Shown here: positions 32,737-45,060 of the stretch, piece by piece
Layout of the letters: every line of letters starts with the position of its first letter
Numbering within the stretch: position 1 is the first letter of the stretch
Assembly (NCBI GenBank): GCA_036346275.1
Contig: CM070725.1
Location: forward strand, 40,672,104 to 40,736,103
Origin: Otatea glauca
Taxonomy: Eukaryota; Streptophyta; Magnoliopsida; Poales; Poaceae
DNA: 64,000 nt
Reading direction: 5' to 3'
Notes under the pieces: generated by a model
Database searches by the model: none
The model's input: the letters and a program-made list of their open reading frames with translations, nothing else
What the model was told of the DNA's origin: nothing
Program-made: the position numbers and the translations under genes

Positions 32737-34486
32737 TCTGTACCTCTTTATAATGCACCTAAGTAATTTTTTCTACGTCCACCCTAAATAATGCACCTCA
32801 TTAGAGATGGCCTAATGTTCGTGCACCCAACAAAACGTCCCCAGAAACTTGCATTCATCAAAATGAACGTCTCAGATCTTTTCTCAGTTTTACTCACCCA
32901 CATCCGATGGCCATTATTTAGTGTGTCTAATCATCCTTGTGGTCCACAACAGACCTCCCCCACCTACGTATTTGGAAGGAGAGCGAATCAAACAAGGAAA
33001 TAAATAAGGAGGATCCGCATGTAAGGAAACCAAACTTGAATTTTTACTGGCCAAAATTGTACGTACTACATATTTGGAAGGAGGGTGAATCAAACAAGGA
33101 AATAAACAGGGAGGATCCGCATGCAAGGAAACAAGACTTGAATTTTTTATTGTCTTGGCATTGTGATCGTATTTTTTTTCCGAATATGACCCTTCTTGAG
33201 ACTTTTTTACGGATCTAGCCCCATAGAGCCTAATTTCAGCGCACGGAGAGCGCTGAATTTTTGTTTTTATTTTTTATCTAAGGAACTAACGGTCTGTGAG
33301 TGCTGTTTAATTTTTATTTATTTTTACTTGCGGATCCAGCGGTCGGCGAGCACAGTTTATTTTTCCATATTTTTTCGAAATCATCCCTATGGCCCACAAC
33401 AGACCTTCCCTCACCTCCATCATCAACAAGGAAAAGGAAACAAACGTCCTGGAAAAGGAAAGGACCATATATTACGTGCTAGGAAAAGGAAACCGGGAGA
33501 TGGGGCAGCGCGACCGGGAGAACGCAGGTCTGCAATGGCTCCACGGTTGCCATCGGTGGCTTTGCCGACGCGGCGAGGTTGCTGGCCAGCGACCTCGCGG
33601 CCGCCGTGCCTCGGCAAATTTATAATTTAATTTTTTTTGAAAATAATTTTATTAAGTACAAAATAATCGAAAGTTTTTTTGAGAATTTTTCTAGAATTTT
33701 TTAACCTAATGTGCTATCTTTTAAAAAATCCTTCTATATTAAAAAAAAATGAAGGCAACTCACCTCTAACTTCTTCTAGCTACAGCCCAGACCAGAGAAG
33801 CTTCTCCTCTTCCCTCCCTCCATTAAAGCAAGAAAGAAGCTCCAAAGCTCCATCAATCCCGCACCAAATCTCCTCTTTCCATCTATGGTGTTAATTCCCC
33901 AAATTTCGTGCTCTATTGCCAAAATTTCCTCTCAATCTGATTTGATCCCAAATTATGGTTTCCATAAATATGCTTGTTTCGGGCTATAAAGCCGTGAGCT
34001 CTCCTCCACCCCATCGCATTGCATAAATCCCCAAGTGCTCCCTCTTGTAAAGATCGCGGATTTTGGAGGTAACCAAGCCATCACCGTCATCTTTCCGTGA
34101 AATTCACTACAACCGTGACTCCTCCTCCGCAGCGCCAGATCGACGATCTCGCCGCACTGATCCGACCCACTCACGACCGCCGGCCACCCCTGGCCTTCCT
34201 CCCTTGCGCGTTGGCCAAGCTCGGAGAGCACGCCTGTCTCTCGTGGAAGCTACAAAAAATAATCTAAAATCAGAAAATTCTGTTTTCTTTCTCTTTCTTG
34301 ATTTAAAATCTTTTGGGAGCTCGTTTTCGCCCATTCGACCTCCATTTAGTTCCGTTTTTCTTTCTAAATTCATTTAAAATTCTAAATTTCTCTTTTATTA
34401 TTAAGTGTTGTATTCATACTTATCTTCTCATTTAATTGATAAGTGGGTGTACTGCCGCCGTAGCGTTAGCACAGGCACTATACTAG
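32737..34486 (+). mobile_element. Helitron with gene-like filler
   Basis: Starts 'TCTGTACCTCTTTATAATGC' and ends 'CAGGCACTATACTAG' followed by T, the same termini as the shorter neighbour. The head (to about 32960) repeats 31845-32060, and 33366-33490 repeats 32042-32170 ('CATATATTACGTGCT', 'AAAGGAAACCGG'). The interior has GC-rich gene-like DNA at 33500-33620 and 33770-34270, as in Helitrons that pick up gene pieces, but no domain was recognised there. Confidence 0.65.
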
Positions 34487-35260
34487 TGTATTGGTAGTTT
34501 GCGTTTCGATTTGGCTGCTTGTACGTCCCCTGATTTGTCTCGGTAGTCGGTAGTTTCCGGTTTGAGTTGGCTGCTTGTTCATCTTCGGTTTGCAATTGCG
34601 CACAAGGAAGTTACAAATTACACATTGTACTCCTCAAATCCAGTAAATTTAAAACCAGGAAAACCGAAATTTCAGCAAAATCGGCTAAAATTTTGGTGAT
34701 TTTCATCTGACTATGAAATGGTCTTCTGAAGTTAGAAAAAAATATGAAGAAATCATGCAAGCATTTATCTACATTTCATATTTGTTTGAATGCAAAATAG
34801 TAAGTATTTGCATATAAAATTCCCAAGTTAGAGTTTAGACCAAAATACATTATATAAGAACGAAATCCAAGCTGTGGTTTAGGATTTAGGGCGAAATACA
34901 TCATTTAAGGCCAAAATCCAAGTTAGGGTTTAGGCTAAAAATCCAATTTAGGGCTTATGGTTACATAATTTGTATATGTTTTTTTTGCAAACTTTTAACA
35001 TGTACTCATAAAAGGCATTACAATTCTTTACAAAAAAATTGGTGCAAAATCCGGTCCAAAAATCGTGCAAACCGGTCCAAAATGCCGAAATTTTGGTGGA
35101 AATCACTTAGATTTCGCCGAAATTTATCAAAATCACCGTAGCAAACCCTAATTTTTATTTTTTCCATTTCGCCGGGAGAGACAAAACGGACGACCACCAC
35201 CAACTCGTATTTATATATAAGTAAAGATGAGAAAGAAAGAAAGATTGATTAAGTGAGAAA
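34487..35260. repeat. interspersed repeat with 'AAATTTCGGT' modules
   Basis: 'CCGAAATTTCAGCAAAATCG' at about 34663 and 'GCCGAAATTTTGGTGGAAAT' at about 35083, with 'AAATCCAAGTTAGGGTTTAG' units between, belong to the family also at 50150-50450 and 51430-51780. Non-coding. Confidence 0.45.
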
Positions 35261-35274
35261 GCCATAAAGTGTGC

Positions 35275-35291
35275 ATATATATATATATATA
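35275..35291. repeat. AT dinucleotide microsatellite
   Basis: Uninterrupted (AT)n run of eight units. Confidence 0.8.
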
Positions 35292-38126
35292 CTGGAAGTG
35301 GATAGACTTGGGAAGAGGAGCTATTCTGACCCCGAGTGAAAAAAAAGAAAAAAAAAAGCAAGATGATGTATAATTGACTTGATCATGTTACGTGTGATTT
35401 ACCAGCTGAAAAAAAAAGTCTTTTTACATGGTGGAGTAGTTGCTTTCCTCTTCCTAAAGCAAAGAGAAATTTCATTCACGAGTTCTGAACATGTGAGGAT
35501 CCATTAATCTTATCCGTTAGTAAAAGCGACGCACTTTTTTATTTCAGATGAAACAACGCCCCTTCTAACTGAACTTCCAGAGCAGACTTGTGTATGACAT
35601 GAAGCTCAACAGCTTAAACACTGTTTTTGTTGCCAACAAAAAAAATAGATAATAGTGATGTCGTTCCAAATTAATGGCATTCACTTCGAAACTTTAAATT
35701 AGTTTTCATCCAATGAAGTCTTGTTTGCATGGAATGATGCAATATGCAACTGTGGGGAACAAATCAGAGCAGGGTTGTTAAGAGGTCTTCACTCCAGAAC
35801 ATTGTCTAAATGGAGAGTATCCTAGCCTAGTAAAAAAAACAGGTAAGAATGTCAAAGTGGACTTCGATATGGTACGTGCCCATTTGACTGTAGAAATACC
35901 TTTGCATTGGATCTTTTATGCCAAAGTATGACTTCCTGATTAACTAAGTTAAAGGAAGGAGGCGACCTTTATTAGTACGTACTACGTACAGACAAAAGAA
36001 CTGGAACTAGCTGGACCCTATATTCTTCCTGCCACTTCAGGGACCAAGAGTGAATGTCTTTCAGAGATTCAGCGATCCATGAGAACCTAATAAATAACAC
36101 TTCTGATAGATCATGCATGATATTGATTCCCTAGCCTGCTGCCTGCCTCCTATGCTGCTGCCTGCTGCACCCTGCATTTTGCTACACTGGCAATATACTA
36201 CCGGTGAATGACAGGCACAATCAAGGACTTGCAGGTGGGGCCGGGGAAAATTACTACAAGCCAGGAGAAGGGTTTGAAGTTTCAAACCTTTCTGAGCAGG
36301 CATCGATCGATCTCGATCAGGCTCAGCATCGTGGCATCGATCCATGGGGGCACAAAAGCTGTTGCCCGTCACATGCATGGTTCTCACTGGAACTCGGTGT
36401 GCTAGCTACCTGGGGCTGTGCGACGCATCAGTGCGTGCATGTGCTGATGTGTACGCCGCACCACCACAGGAAGGGCTTAGCTTTCTCTCCTTTTGTTACC
36501 ATCCATCTCTTCTGTTCACTCTGCTCGTGCTCAGCTCGGCTCCGGCTCCGGCTCCATCAAAAGGATTTCTTTTCGGCTTGCCTGCTTTACCCCACCATAG
36601 ATAAAGCGTGGAACTGAAAATGTACGTACGACCGGAGGCGGATCCAACGGTGTGTCCAGGGCTGACCCACATTCTACTATTAGGTGGCACCGTGGATATA
36701 ACCTCTTAGCATCTCTAGTCGACGGGCGGCGGTGGACGTGAGCGGCAAGCCGGCGGCGTGCTGCAAGAGTCGAGGAGGCGGCAGACGCCGAGCTACAAGG
36801 ACATGTGCTGAATGAGTAGTGGCGGGCGTGCTTCGATCGGCCAAGCGGCAAGCGGCGTGCGTAGAAGTCATTCGGCAAACCGATGAACACCCCGTAAAAT
36901 TTGATCCGAATGTATGTGGTGTTAATTGCTAAATCAAAGGCGATCTCATTCTCAGATCATTAGCTCCGATCCAAATCATTGCCACCAGGATAGCACGGCA
37001 CGACAGGGCCAGCGCCCGTGGAGCGACACGACGGAAAGTCACACGTATGCTGCCGCGAGACCTTGCCGCCGATGCTGCCGAACGTACGACGCGTTCTTGT
37101 GCATGCCATGCATGCTCCCGCGTCGCCTCCTCACGCACGCCATGGCCTCACCTCGGCGTTGCCGTTGTCGTACGCCGCCGGCCTGCGCGCCACTCGGCCA
37201 TGCATGCATATATACCCGGGAGCATCGCCGTGCGAGACGACGTCCCCACCGGCCACAGCAGGTACTATAACCAGCGCCGACAAAAAAAACTCGTGACTAC
37301 TAAAATCAAAATTGTTTTAATTACATTAGTTAATGGATTCAAAAATTGAAATGAGTCAATTTCGAACGTAAAGAGGTTAACGAGACTAAGCTCGATTGTG
37401 GCTAGTTAGCTCGAATTTAAAATAACCACTTAAATAATAAGTATATTAATTTTAATGTTAAACTATACTAAATTTAAAAGAAGATCCATAATAGCCAGTT
37501 GCCCTACTCGTAACAAAGAGCTGGTTCTATGCATGGACGCTGTTTCCTTCTCCTTTCGTCGGCATCTTCTGTTTTGAGCCCATTGTTCAAATGCAAGCAT
37601 GGGCCTTGGATCCATATGTGATGGCGGCCAACTAGTACGGAGTCCGAAATACACTTTTTGACTGGTAGTGATTCCAGAGGGAGCAGATCGAGGTCCATCC
37701 ATGTAGGCCGAAACTACACAGGTCTAAGCCGTCTACTTCACAGGACTAAGTATTAAAAATGGCCCGTTGAGTAGCTGAGTGATTCAAGAATTTAAATTTT
37801 ATCTTTCTCAAAATCAAGAACTCAATATTTAAAATTTATACTTTTTCTAGAATTAAGATTCAAGATTTAAAATTTCCAAACTTTCAAAAGTGAAAAATGT
37901 AAGAACTAATATCCTCTGGGTACCAGGATGGCCCAAGAGATGGTTCCCCTCTCCTTTTGTCTTTTTGTGAGGACCAGACCAAATGTTTTTTTTCCTAAAA
38001 GCATCCATGGAAAAGAATCAGAAGGTACATAGTCAAAGCCAACACGTCACAACACAAAATCTTCTTGTGGCATCACACGGAAATAGAAATGGACAACAGG
38101 TCATTGTAGTAAGAATCTCCAGAGGC
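35292..38126. other. intergenic, several unassigned GC-rich patches
   Basis: 36204-36617 has a 137-codon plus frame and 36926-37270 a 114-codon plus frame. Both lie in GC-rich DNA with frames open on several strands, have no known domain and show no convincing splice or TATA context. Pyrimidine-rich 'CTCTCCTTTTGTTACC' (36487) resembles a plant 5' leader, but no gene follows. Confidence 0.35.
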
Positions 38127-38215
38127 AGATGACTAAGCCAGCTCAGTGGCTAGCTCCTGCCGTCGAGCAGGCTGCCGACCCGCGTTGGAAGCGCGCTTCG
38201 AACACGGTTTTTCAC
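38127..38215 (+). mobile_element. possible tRNA-related SINE head
   Basis: 'AAGCCAGCTCAGTGGCTAGC' resembles a pol III A box region and 'GCGCTTCGAACACGG', about 45 bp on, a B box. The stretch does not fold as a tRNA and lacks an acceptor stem, so a SINE or other tRNA-derived repeat is the better guess. Confidence 0.35.
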
Positions 38216-38824
38216 TAAATAAGATAAATAGATACATATACATGTATGCGTTACGTATAACGGTGTGTTTCTATGCTAAGTAGCTCATAGGTCTCTAATT
38301 AATCAACTAAAGTGTGTAAAGAACGTGCAAACGTGTGTCTGCACGCGGTAGCCTGAGTGTATATTTCTATGTTTTAGAGGTTATAGAGCCTTCAATTAAT
38401 TATCTAGCGGAAGATAACGTGTAGCTCATAGAGCCTCCAATTAATTATCTAATATGAGTAGATAACGTGTACATGTGTGTACATGCAGTGACGTGAGTGT
38501 GTGGGTTGTATACCTCTCTTGTACCTACAAAAATTCTCCAAAGGTAAAGTGCTCCTAGGAAGGCGCTCTCCATCGGTGTGGCTATGCCACAGCACTTGGG
38601 ATTTGACACATCTGGTGAGAGTTCATGTGGAACATGCATACCCGACCCGAGAGCCGCTGCCTGATTGTATACATAGCACAGGAGCAGCTCCATGCAGGAA
38701 GGTGATCAATGTCTCAGATTTTTACTGGGGTTCGTTCCCTTAATTTGCTTCCTCTTGCCTGCAAACGGATGGAGTAGAACTGTAGAAGAGAGAGTTGATG
38801 TGAATGTCTCGTGCCCAATTAATA

Positions 38825-38898
38825 CAACAGATGAAACAAGTGTCCTGGAGGGAGTTGTTTTCAACAGATGAAACAAGTGTCCTGGAGGGAGTTGTTTT
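38825..38898. repeat. 37-bp tandem duplication
   Basis: 'CAACAGATGAAACAAGTGTC' starts at 38825 and again at 38862; the two 37-bp units appear identical. Confidence 0.9.
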
Positions 38899-39263
38899 AG
38901 TGACACTGACCTAGGAGGTGGCTACTGGAACTAGATATCTCTGCCGTCAGAGGGACACTTGTGGATTACTAAGTCGCTAATGGACTTTCAGGACCCCATG
39001 AAAGCGTAGGGCGCGGTCAGAGATGACGAGGCCAAATGTGTAAGTTCAGGCTCTGTTTTGATTTCCCTCAAAAAAAAAGGCTCTGTTTTGATTTATACGT
39101 GTAAGCCGAACCTGGTCCCGAGTCCCGACAGCGAGTCAGAAAGTAAGTTCGGTTTTGATCGCCCACGAGATCAAACTAGTAGCTTCCAATCAATTTTGAC
39201 TAACTTTTCTTTTTGATTTCAGCCAAATTCTACGTGGAATGTAAAACCTGACTCACGTATTAA

Positions 39264-39489
39264 TGGGGTGTTTTACACAGCTTCAGCTCCATCAAAATCC
39301 GCAGAGTTGGTGGAGCAGAGTATTTCTACCTCTAAAAATTTATAGAGCTGGAGCTATGAATATATTAAGAGTGTTTAGGTGAGTCATCTTGTTTACATTT
39401 TAGACTAAAAATATAAATTTAATTTACTTTATTTTAGCCTACAAGCTCCAGAACTGAGGTGGAGCTGGAATCTAGAGCTCTGCCAAACA
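39264..39489. mobile_element. hAT-type MITE
   Basis: Left end 'GGGTGTTTTACACAGCTTCA' and right end reverse complemented 'TTGTTTGGCAGAGCTCTAGA' share the 'GTTT..CAGAGCT..AGCTCC' pattern of a common grass foldback family. About 226 bp, non-coding. Confidence 0.45.
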
Positions 39490-39518
39490 AAGCTACCTAG
39501 CAAGAAGCCTGAAGTTAA

Positions 39519-39790
39519 GGGCATGTTTGGAGAAGCTGTAGCTTTTTTTAAAAGCTACTTTTTGACTTTCTGAACTGAAAAGTAGCTGTAGCTTTTTATA
39601 AAAAACCGTTTGATAAACATTTAATTTTCCTCAGTAATAAAGTGCAAAAGTAAGTTTGATCCAGCTTTTAACTTTTATTTTTTGCTAGCTATATGTGATT
39701 TCTATCTTATACTACAAACCAAGTTAAGTCGTTTGATAGAACTTGTCAGCCTTTCAAAAGCTGAAACTGAATTTAAACTCAAATAGACCC
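39519..39790. mobile_element. hAT-type MITE
   Basis: Left 'GGGCATGTTTGGAGAAGCTG' and right, reversed, 'GGGTCTATTTGAG' with inner 'AAAAGCTACTTTTTGAC' and 'CTTTCAAAAGCTGAAAC'. Related in style to 9766-10043. Confidence 0.5.
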
Positions 39791-39920
39791 TAAGCCACCG
39801 ACACAGGGCTTTGGCCCGTGGCTTGGGCGCTTGCCGCTTGCTAGTGCAGAGTTCCTTTTTTTTTTCAAATGACCAAAATTTCCTTAGGAAAACTAGAGCA
39901 TAACCATATCAACTCAAGTA

Positions 39921-40187
39921 TTCCCTCTGTTTCTAAATAGATATCATTTTAGATTCTTTTACTCCCATAAAAACATATCTACAAAAGATTGCATCGTGCT
40001 TTTTATTATTTCTTTGAATGGTGTGTTTTATTTTATTATATAATAGTAAATGACATTAGAAATAGTTAAAAGAGAGAGAGATATAGATAGAAAATTTTGT
40101 AGAAAGTAACATTGAAATTGTAGAATGACATATATTTAGAAATTAAATTTGAAAGCTAGAATAATATGTATTCGAGAACGAACGGAG
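39921..40187. mobile_element. Stowaway MITE (Tc1/mariner)
   Basis: Ends 'TTCCCTCTGTTTCTAAATAG' and, reversed, 'CTCCGTTCGTTCTCG' match the CTCCCTCCGT Stowaway consensus. TA lies on both sides (39919-39920 and 40188-40189). 267 bp. Confidence 0.85.
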
Positions 40188-41370
40188 TAATTAAAAAGAA
40201 GAAGATGAAATAGTAGAAGTCAAGTGTGCAATCGATCGGATTGTACGTGGATTAACAAAATGAATGAACAGAACAATTCCAAGAAGTTACATACTGGGTT
40301 TGGTTTTACTACCACTCTGCCTGCCTTTCAACGCCGAGCTGGAAACTTTGGCAGCACAGCGGCAGTCCCCGACCGAAGCTGATCAGATCAGAGCGGTTTA
40401 ACCGGCGATCCTCCGCTTGGCTCCAAGCCGAGAGTGCGGCGATCCGATCGGCGGGGAGACAAGCGAACGGAGCGTGCTCGTACTCCGGCGCGCGGATCGT
40501 GTTGGGCTCCGGGCCATTTGTGCGCGTACAGGACAGACGTACGCCAACCGACCAACTGACCGGCGTCCTCGCCGCCGTTGACCGTGTCCCGACCTTCGAT
40601 GGTGACTCGGAGGCCGCAACAAACGCTACCGGCTCAGCCGCTCCAGGGCTCTCGCCCGTACCTCTGGCCCTCTAGCTAGCTAAATTCCAGCTCGTTCATT
40701 ATTCTCCCGGCCGGCGTTACATTAACCAGAAGAAGTAAGTACACAACTTTGGTGGTGATGAAGATTGCATCCCAGCTACAAATCCGAGCACGAAAGACAA
40801 CTTTAGGAGACCAGTGATAGCCTGCGTTCGTGATTACATTGGGCTAGTATGTGCCAAGGCCTGATTGGTTACGGTCTTCAACAACTGCCACAGGTAAGTA
40901 GTTGCAAAGGGAGCCATGGGATTGAGGAACTGAAGATGTAACATTGAGAAAATTGCCAATCTAGCTCTGGTGTGTGAAAATTGTTGCTCAGTTTTGGCCC
41001 AATTTTGTTAGAAAAAGGCTTTTTTCAACCCTGCTTGAACCCAGGACCACACGCTCGAGCAAGCCGAACTCCTTTCGTCCCTTACAAAGTTTTAACAATA
41101 CAAAAAAAAAAGGCTGATGAAACCAGTTTACGACGACAAAGAAATATAGTACTAGGCAGTAAAAGTAATTTCGCAAGCTAGCCTGCGAAACATTAATAAC
41201 CCAAAAGAAACACACACCATTCGTGGATGCATCTTGGTACGAAACAGCAGCAGCAGGGTGACGACTGATATATCTAAGCCATTGATCTCGTGAATGCAGT
41301 CCGGAGTTCTCTGACGTGTGCTGTTGCCACAGTGTTTGAAGAACGAAGATAGATCCAAAGCTGTACTTAA
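40188..41370. other. intergenic, GC-rich patch 40320-40680
   Basis: A 74-codon minus frame lies in the GC-rich patch; no domain. Nothing else recognised. Confidence 0.35.
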
Positions 41371-42108
41371 TACTACTATAGAATCAGTGATCATTACCAC
41401 CGTATCACTGCCGGTTCATCAAAAACTGACAGTAATAATATTAGAGAAATTTTACAGTGGATTACATAGGTAGTAAGTAGTGGTAGTAGGAGTCAAATCT
41501 AACCATTCATTCTCAAGGGTATTTTAGACTTTTCCTATCCATTCATCAGGGGTATTTTAGATTTTTCCTAATTCGTTTACAATTTTGGATTCACCGAATA
41601 CCTGGTGATCTTCAAAGACTTCTTATCCATTCATCCGTCATTCATCGAGATCACATGACGTGTTTTACCGTAAAGAACAGATAGTATGACGGAATTTTTT
41701 ACCCTTTTACCCCTCTTTTAATATTACTACCGATACTACAGGTGGTAGTATAATTAGATCTTAATTGATTTCAACCATTAGATTCAAAGGAATGGACGGC
41801 TTATATTGATTTTAATCCACTGTAAAAGAGCTCTAATATTATTATTGTCAGTTCAAATGGAAAACCGGTAGTAGCGGCTTTTACTAATGAACCGGCAGTG
41901 ATAAATCCCTTATTACTGCCGGTTCGAATAAAAATCGACAGTGATACTATCACTGTCGGTTTTTTAGAAGAACCAATAGTGATAAATCCCTTATTATTGT
42001 CGGTTCGGAACAAGAACCGGCAGTAATAATGGACTATCACTGCCGGTTCTAATATCCGGTAGTGATGTTAATTTGAAACCGACAATGATATGATGTTTTA
42101 TAGTAGTG
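41371..42108. mobile_element. 738-bp non-autonomous CACTA
   Basis: The right end reads 'CACTACTATAAAACATCATA' on the minus strand; the left end is 'TACTACTATAGAATCAGTGA', the same terminus with its first C changed to T. TAA lies directly outside both ends, a proper 3-bp CACTA target duplication. Inside are 'CACTGCCGGTTC' and 'GAACCGGCAGTGAT' modules at both ends. It has no coding and carries a nested MITE at 41436-41841. Confidence 0.85.
41436..41841. mobile_element. nested MITE inside the small CACTA
   Basis: Inverted ends of about 29 bp: left 'TAATATTAGAG' plus 'TTTTACAGTGGATTA', right the same reversed with a three-base difference. Flanking TA/TTA suggests a mariner- or Harbinger-type element; the family was not fixed. 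It separates the two subterminal arrays of the host element. Confidence 0.7.
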
Positions 42109-42902
42109 TAAGGCCCAGGAAAAACGAGTTGATGGCGCATGCCAGCGACAAAAATGGCTAGTTTTTCCACCGTGCATGCTTGAAATCGCTTCTTCTCTCC
42201 CTTAAAAAAAGTAAGCTTTACTGGATCTACTTATATTCCAAAATATATTTTCCTCTCATTTTAAGCAACCTATGCCCCCTCTTCTTGGATGTGTTTCTAC
42301 CTCTCTCTTTTTTTAGATAGCTTAATTTGCTAACTTATTAAAAAATGGATTTAGAAAGCAAAATGCTATTAGCATGCATCCGTTTGGCACGGCATTGCGC
42401 GCCAACAATTGTTTGCCACGAACCAGTGGAAGATGTGGCAAGATCGATACTGAAAGATCGAACGATCGCGTGAGATCTAGCAGCATGACGAAACAATTAA
42501 ACAGTTTCACATAACTTCGCGTCTAGGTGCAGGGAAGACCTATTGTGTGGTCTGCATTAGAGCGACATGGATCCGATCGAATCTACGACTGCATATGTAT
42601 GGCTGTTGACGTACTAAATACTAGCTAATTAGTTATTAATAAGATATATATGAGATAATTAATCGTGAATCATTTGATTATGATTAGATACAAGGAGTAG
42701 TAAAGCTTTGTACAAGTGCATTAGTTTCCTCTAGCAGAAGAAATGCATGCATGGCAGCAGTAGAAGCTCCTTTTTTTTAAGTACAATGATTTTATTGCAA
42801 ATTGGTCTTTACATGATTATAACTTGTTAGTATAGGACTTAGGATCTAGTAATTTTGAAAAAAAATATTAGTTAACCGTTCAACAATTAGTGACTCCGAA
42901 AT
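42109..42902. other. intergenic, nothing recognised
   Basis: No gene or clear repeat; the right end contributes the GAAAT copy flanking the solo LTR. Confidence 0.45.
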
Positions 42903-43019
42903 TGAAGGACCATGTGGAGGTCCATCCATGTTTGTGATGAGTATTTGACTTTATTTGAGCATGGTGTGCTCAAATTTGAGTTTGATTTGGATTGTTTTTC
43001 GAGCTAGAGCAATTTGAGT

Positions 43020-43330
43020 TACTGGTTGGAGACCAGTCGTCCGACCCCGAGTGGTCGGGGCTTTGGCTGGTTGAAGACCAGTCGTCCGACCCCGAGTGGT
43101 CGGGTCGTCCGACCTGAGTGGTCGGGGCTTTGGCTGTGGTTGAGACCAGTCGTCCGACCCCGAGTGGTTGGGTCGTCCGACTCCGAGTGGTTGCGACTCC
43201 GAGTGATTGAGTCGGAGACCAGTGAACAGACCTCGAGTAGTCGGAATGGAGACCAGTGGTCAGACCATGGTTGGTCAGGATGGAGACCAGTGGTCAGACC
43301 ACGTGTGGTCGGGGTTTATGTTGGTCAGCG
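43020..43330. repeat. degenerate tandem array in the solo LTR
   Basis: Repeated 'GAGACCAGT.GTC.GACC' plus 'GAGTGGTCGG' units of about 30-60 bp; each contains a CCGACC..GGTCGG inverted core able to form a small hairpin. Confidence 0.8.
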
Positions 43331-43951
43331 TAGTGTATATCTGTCTGTTGAGATGGATATGTGTTGTTGGACATTGCTATGTGATGTGGTTTCCTTGTCT
43401 ATGATGGTTGCAGGGCTTTGGAGCTAGGTCATGGTGAGGCGAAGGGGATCAGGACTAGGCTGGGAGAGCTGAGGTCCAGATGATCAAGGTGTCGCCAAAG
43501 ATGGTGAGGCCGTGGAGTAGCCGCAAGCCGAGAAGACAAAGGAATGGATGAGATGCTAACTTGGAGCTGCTCTGATCTAGGAGGACCGTTGGATCGCGGT
43601 CAGGAAGATAGAGTAGCGGGTCAAGTTAGTGTGAGTTGAAAAGCGTGCAAAACCCGTTGTGTTGTTGGGTTTCGGGTGAGCCCATGCATAGCTTTGTGAG
43701 TGGGTAAAATCTCAGCCCTTGATGGAGTGCTCTAGGGTTTAGAGGCTCATCCAAGAGTGGTAGGTGTTCCAAGCCTACTACTAGACAGGGAGAGGGGTGT
43801 CTCCCTGGGGGCGTGGTGAGCAGGTGAGGAAAGTGTACGTGAGTAGTTGAGAGTTGTTGAGAGTGACAGTGTAAGGATCAAATCCTGGCTCTTGGATGTT
43901 GGCTTAGGATTGAAGCAGGACATCCAAAGGTGGGAATTGATCCCAGGTCAC

Positions 43952-43960
43952 TATAAATAG
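43952..43960 (+). promoter_or_regulatory. LTR TATA box
   Basis: TATAAATAG followed by a G-rich and pyrimidine-rich leader, as in LTR U3/R junctions. Confidence 0.65.
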
Positions 43961-44814
43961 AGGGGTAGGGACAGCCTCCCCTCTTTGAAGGTTCTGAGGT
44001 TTTTGCTGCTTATTTGAGTTTTGCCCACTTTGTTGTGAGGCTTTGTAAACCTCTCTTCCAGAAATGAAATGTTCTTCATTTATATTCTTGTTTCATTTCC
44101 TTACGTATTTACATTACGCACTTAAATTCTCATTATCTAAATTCGCATTTACTTACTTGCAATTTACTTTACGTAATTTGGATTTGCCTCATCTCCTTCT
44201 ACATGCTATTGAGTCTTTGTTGAAATTCATGATTGATGAACTCTTCTCTGGACTTGGTGCTTTCAATCATCTAGGCAATCCTTGCATTCTTGTTGCAAGT
44301 TAGTAAATCTGTGTGTTCTTAAAGTGCGTAAACGTGTGACTTGCAGTTCTTTAGTCTTGATTGGCTTCTGGTTCTTGTTGCCAAGGATGAAAGATTGCTG
44401 GATGAATCTTCTATAGATCATATCCCAATCATCTAGGCAATCTACAACCTCTTTTATTCAGTTTTGCAAGAAACCAATTTCTGTGCCTAGTTTTCAGATA
44501 GTGTTTCTATTTGTTTGAAGGGTTGTTTCTTCGTGTACTTACTTGCTATGATTTGTGGAGAGTCATTCAATGATTTCTGACCATCAACTCCCACCAGCAA
44601 GTTAGGGGTGAAGTCTGTGTTCGTGTCTCTGTTTTTGGTGTGACATTTGTTAAACTGAAAAGGACGGAACCTTGGTTTTAATTCCTTCGATTGTTGATTG
44701 AAATAGGTTCCTGACATCCTTTGGGAGGTGCACACCAATTTCCTCTGTTTTTGGATCAGCCGATCAAAAATTACATCAATTTCTGTTTTTGAGATCGTGC
44801 TGATTTTACTGTTC

Positions 44815-45060
44815 ACCCGAATACTATTCACCCGAGTACTGTTCATCCGACCTCCGCAGGTCGGGGTACTGGTCGGAGGTACTGTTCACCCGAACACTAT
44901 TCACCTGAGTACTGTTCATTCGACCAATTCAGATCGGGAGTACTGTTCATCCGACCAGTGTTGGTCGGGAGTACTGTTCACCGAACACTATTCATTCCGA
45001 GTACTGTTCATCCGACCTCTGTAGGTCGGGGGGTACTATTCATCCGACCAGAAATACCCG
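44815..45060. repeat. second degenerate array in the solo LTR
   Basis: Units of 'GTACTGTTCATCCGACC' with 'GGTCGGG' between, about 30-45 bp each; the core CCGACC/GGTCGG motif is shared with the 43020-43330 array although the spacer differs. Confidence 0.8.

Noticed and set aside
34860..34950. TTTAGGG-like telomeric repeats
   Set aside because: Only scattered 'TTAGGGTTTAGG' phrases inside an interspersed repeat, not a tandem telomeric tract.
38127..38215. Candidate tRNA gene from A-box and B-box-like motifs
   Set aside because: No acceptor stem or anticodon arm; better read as a SINE head.
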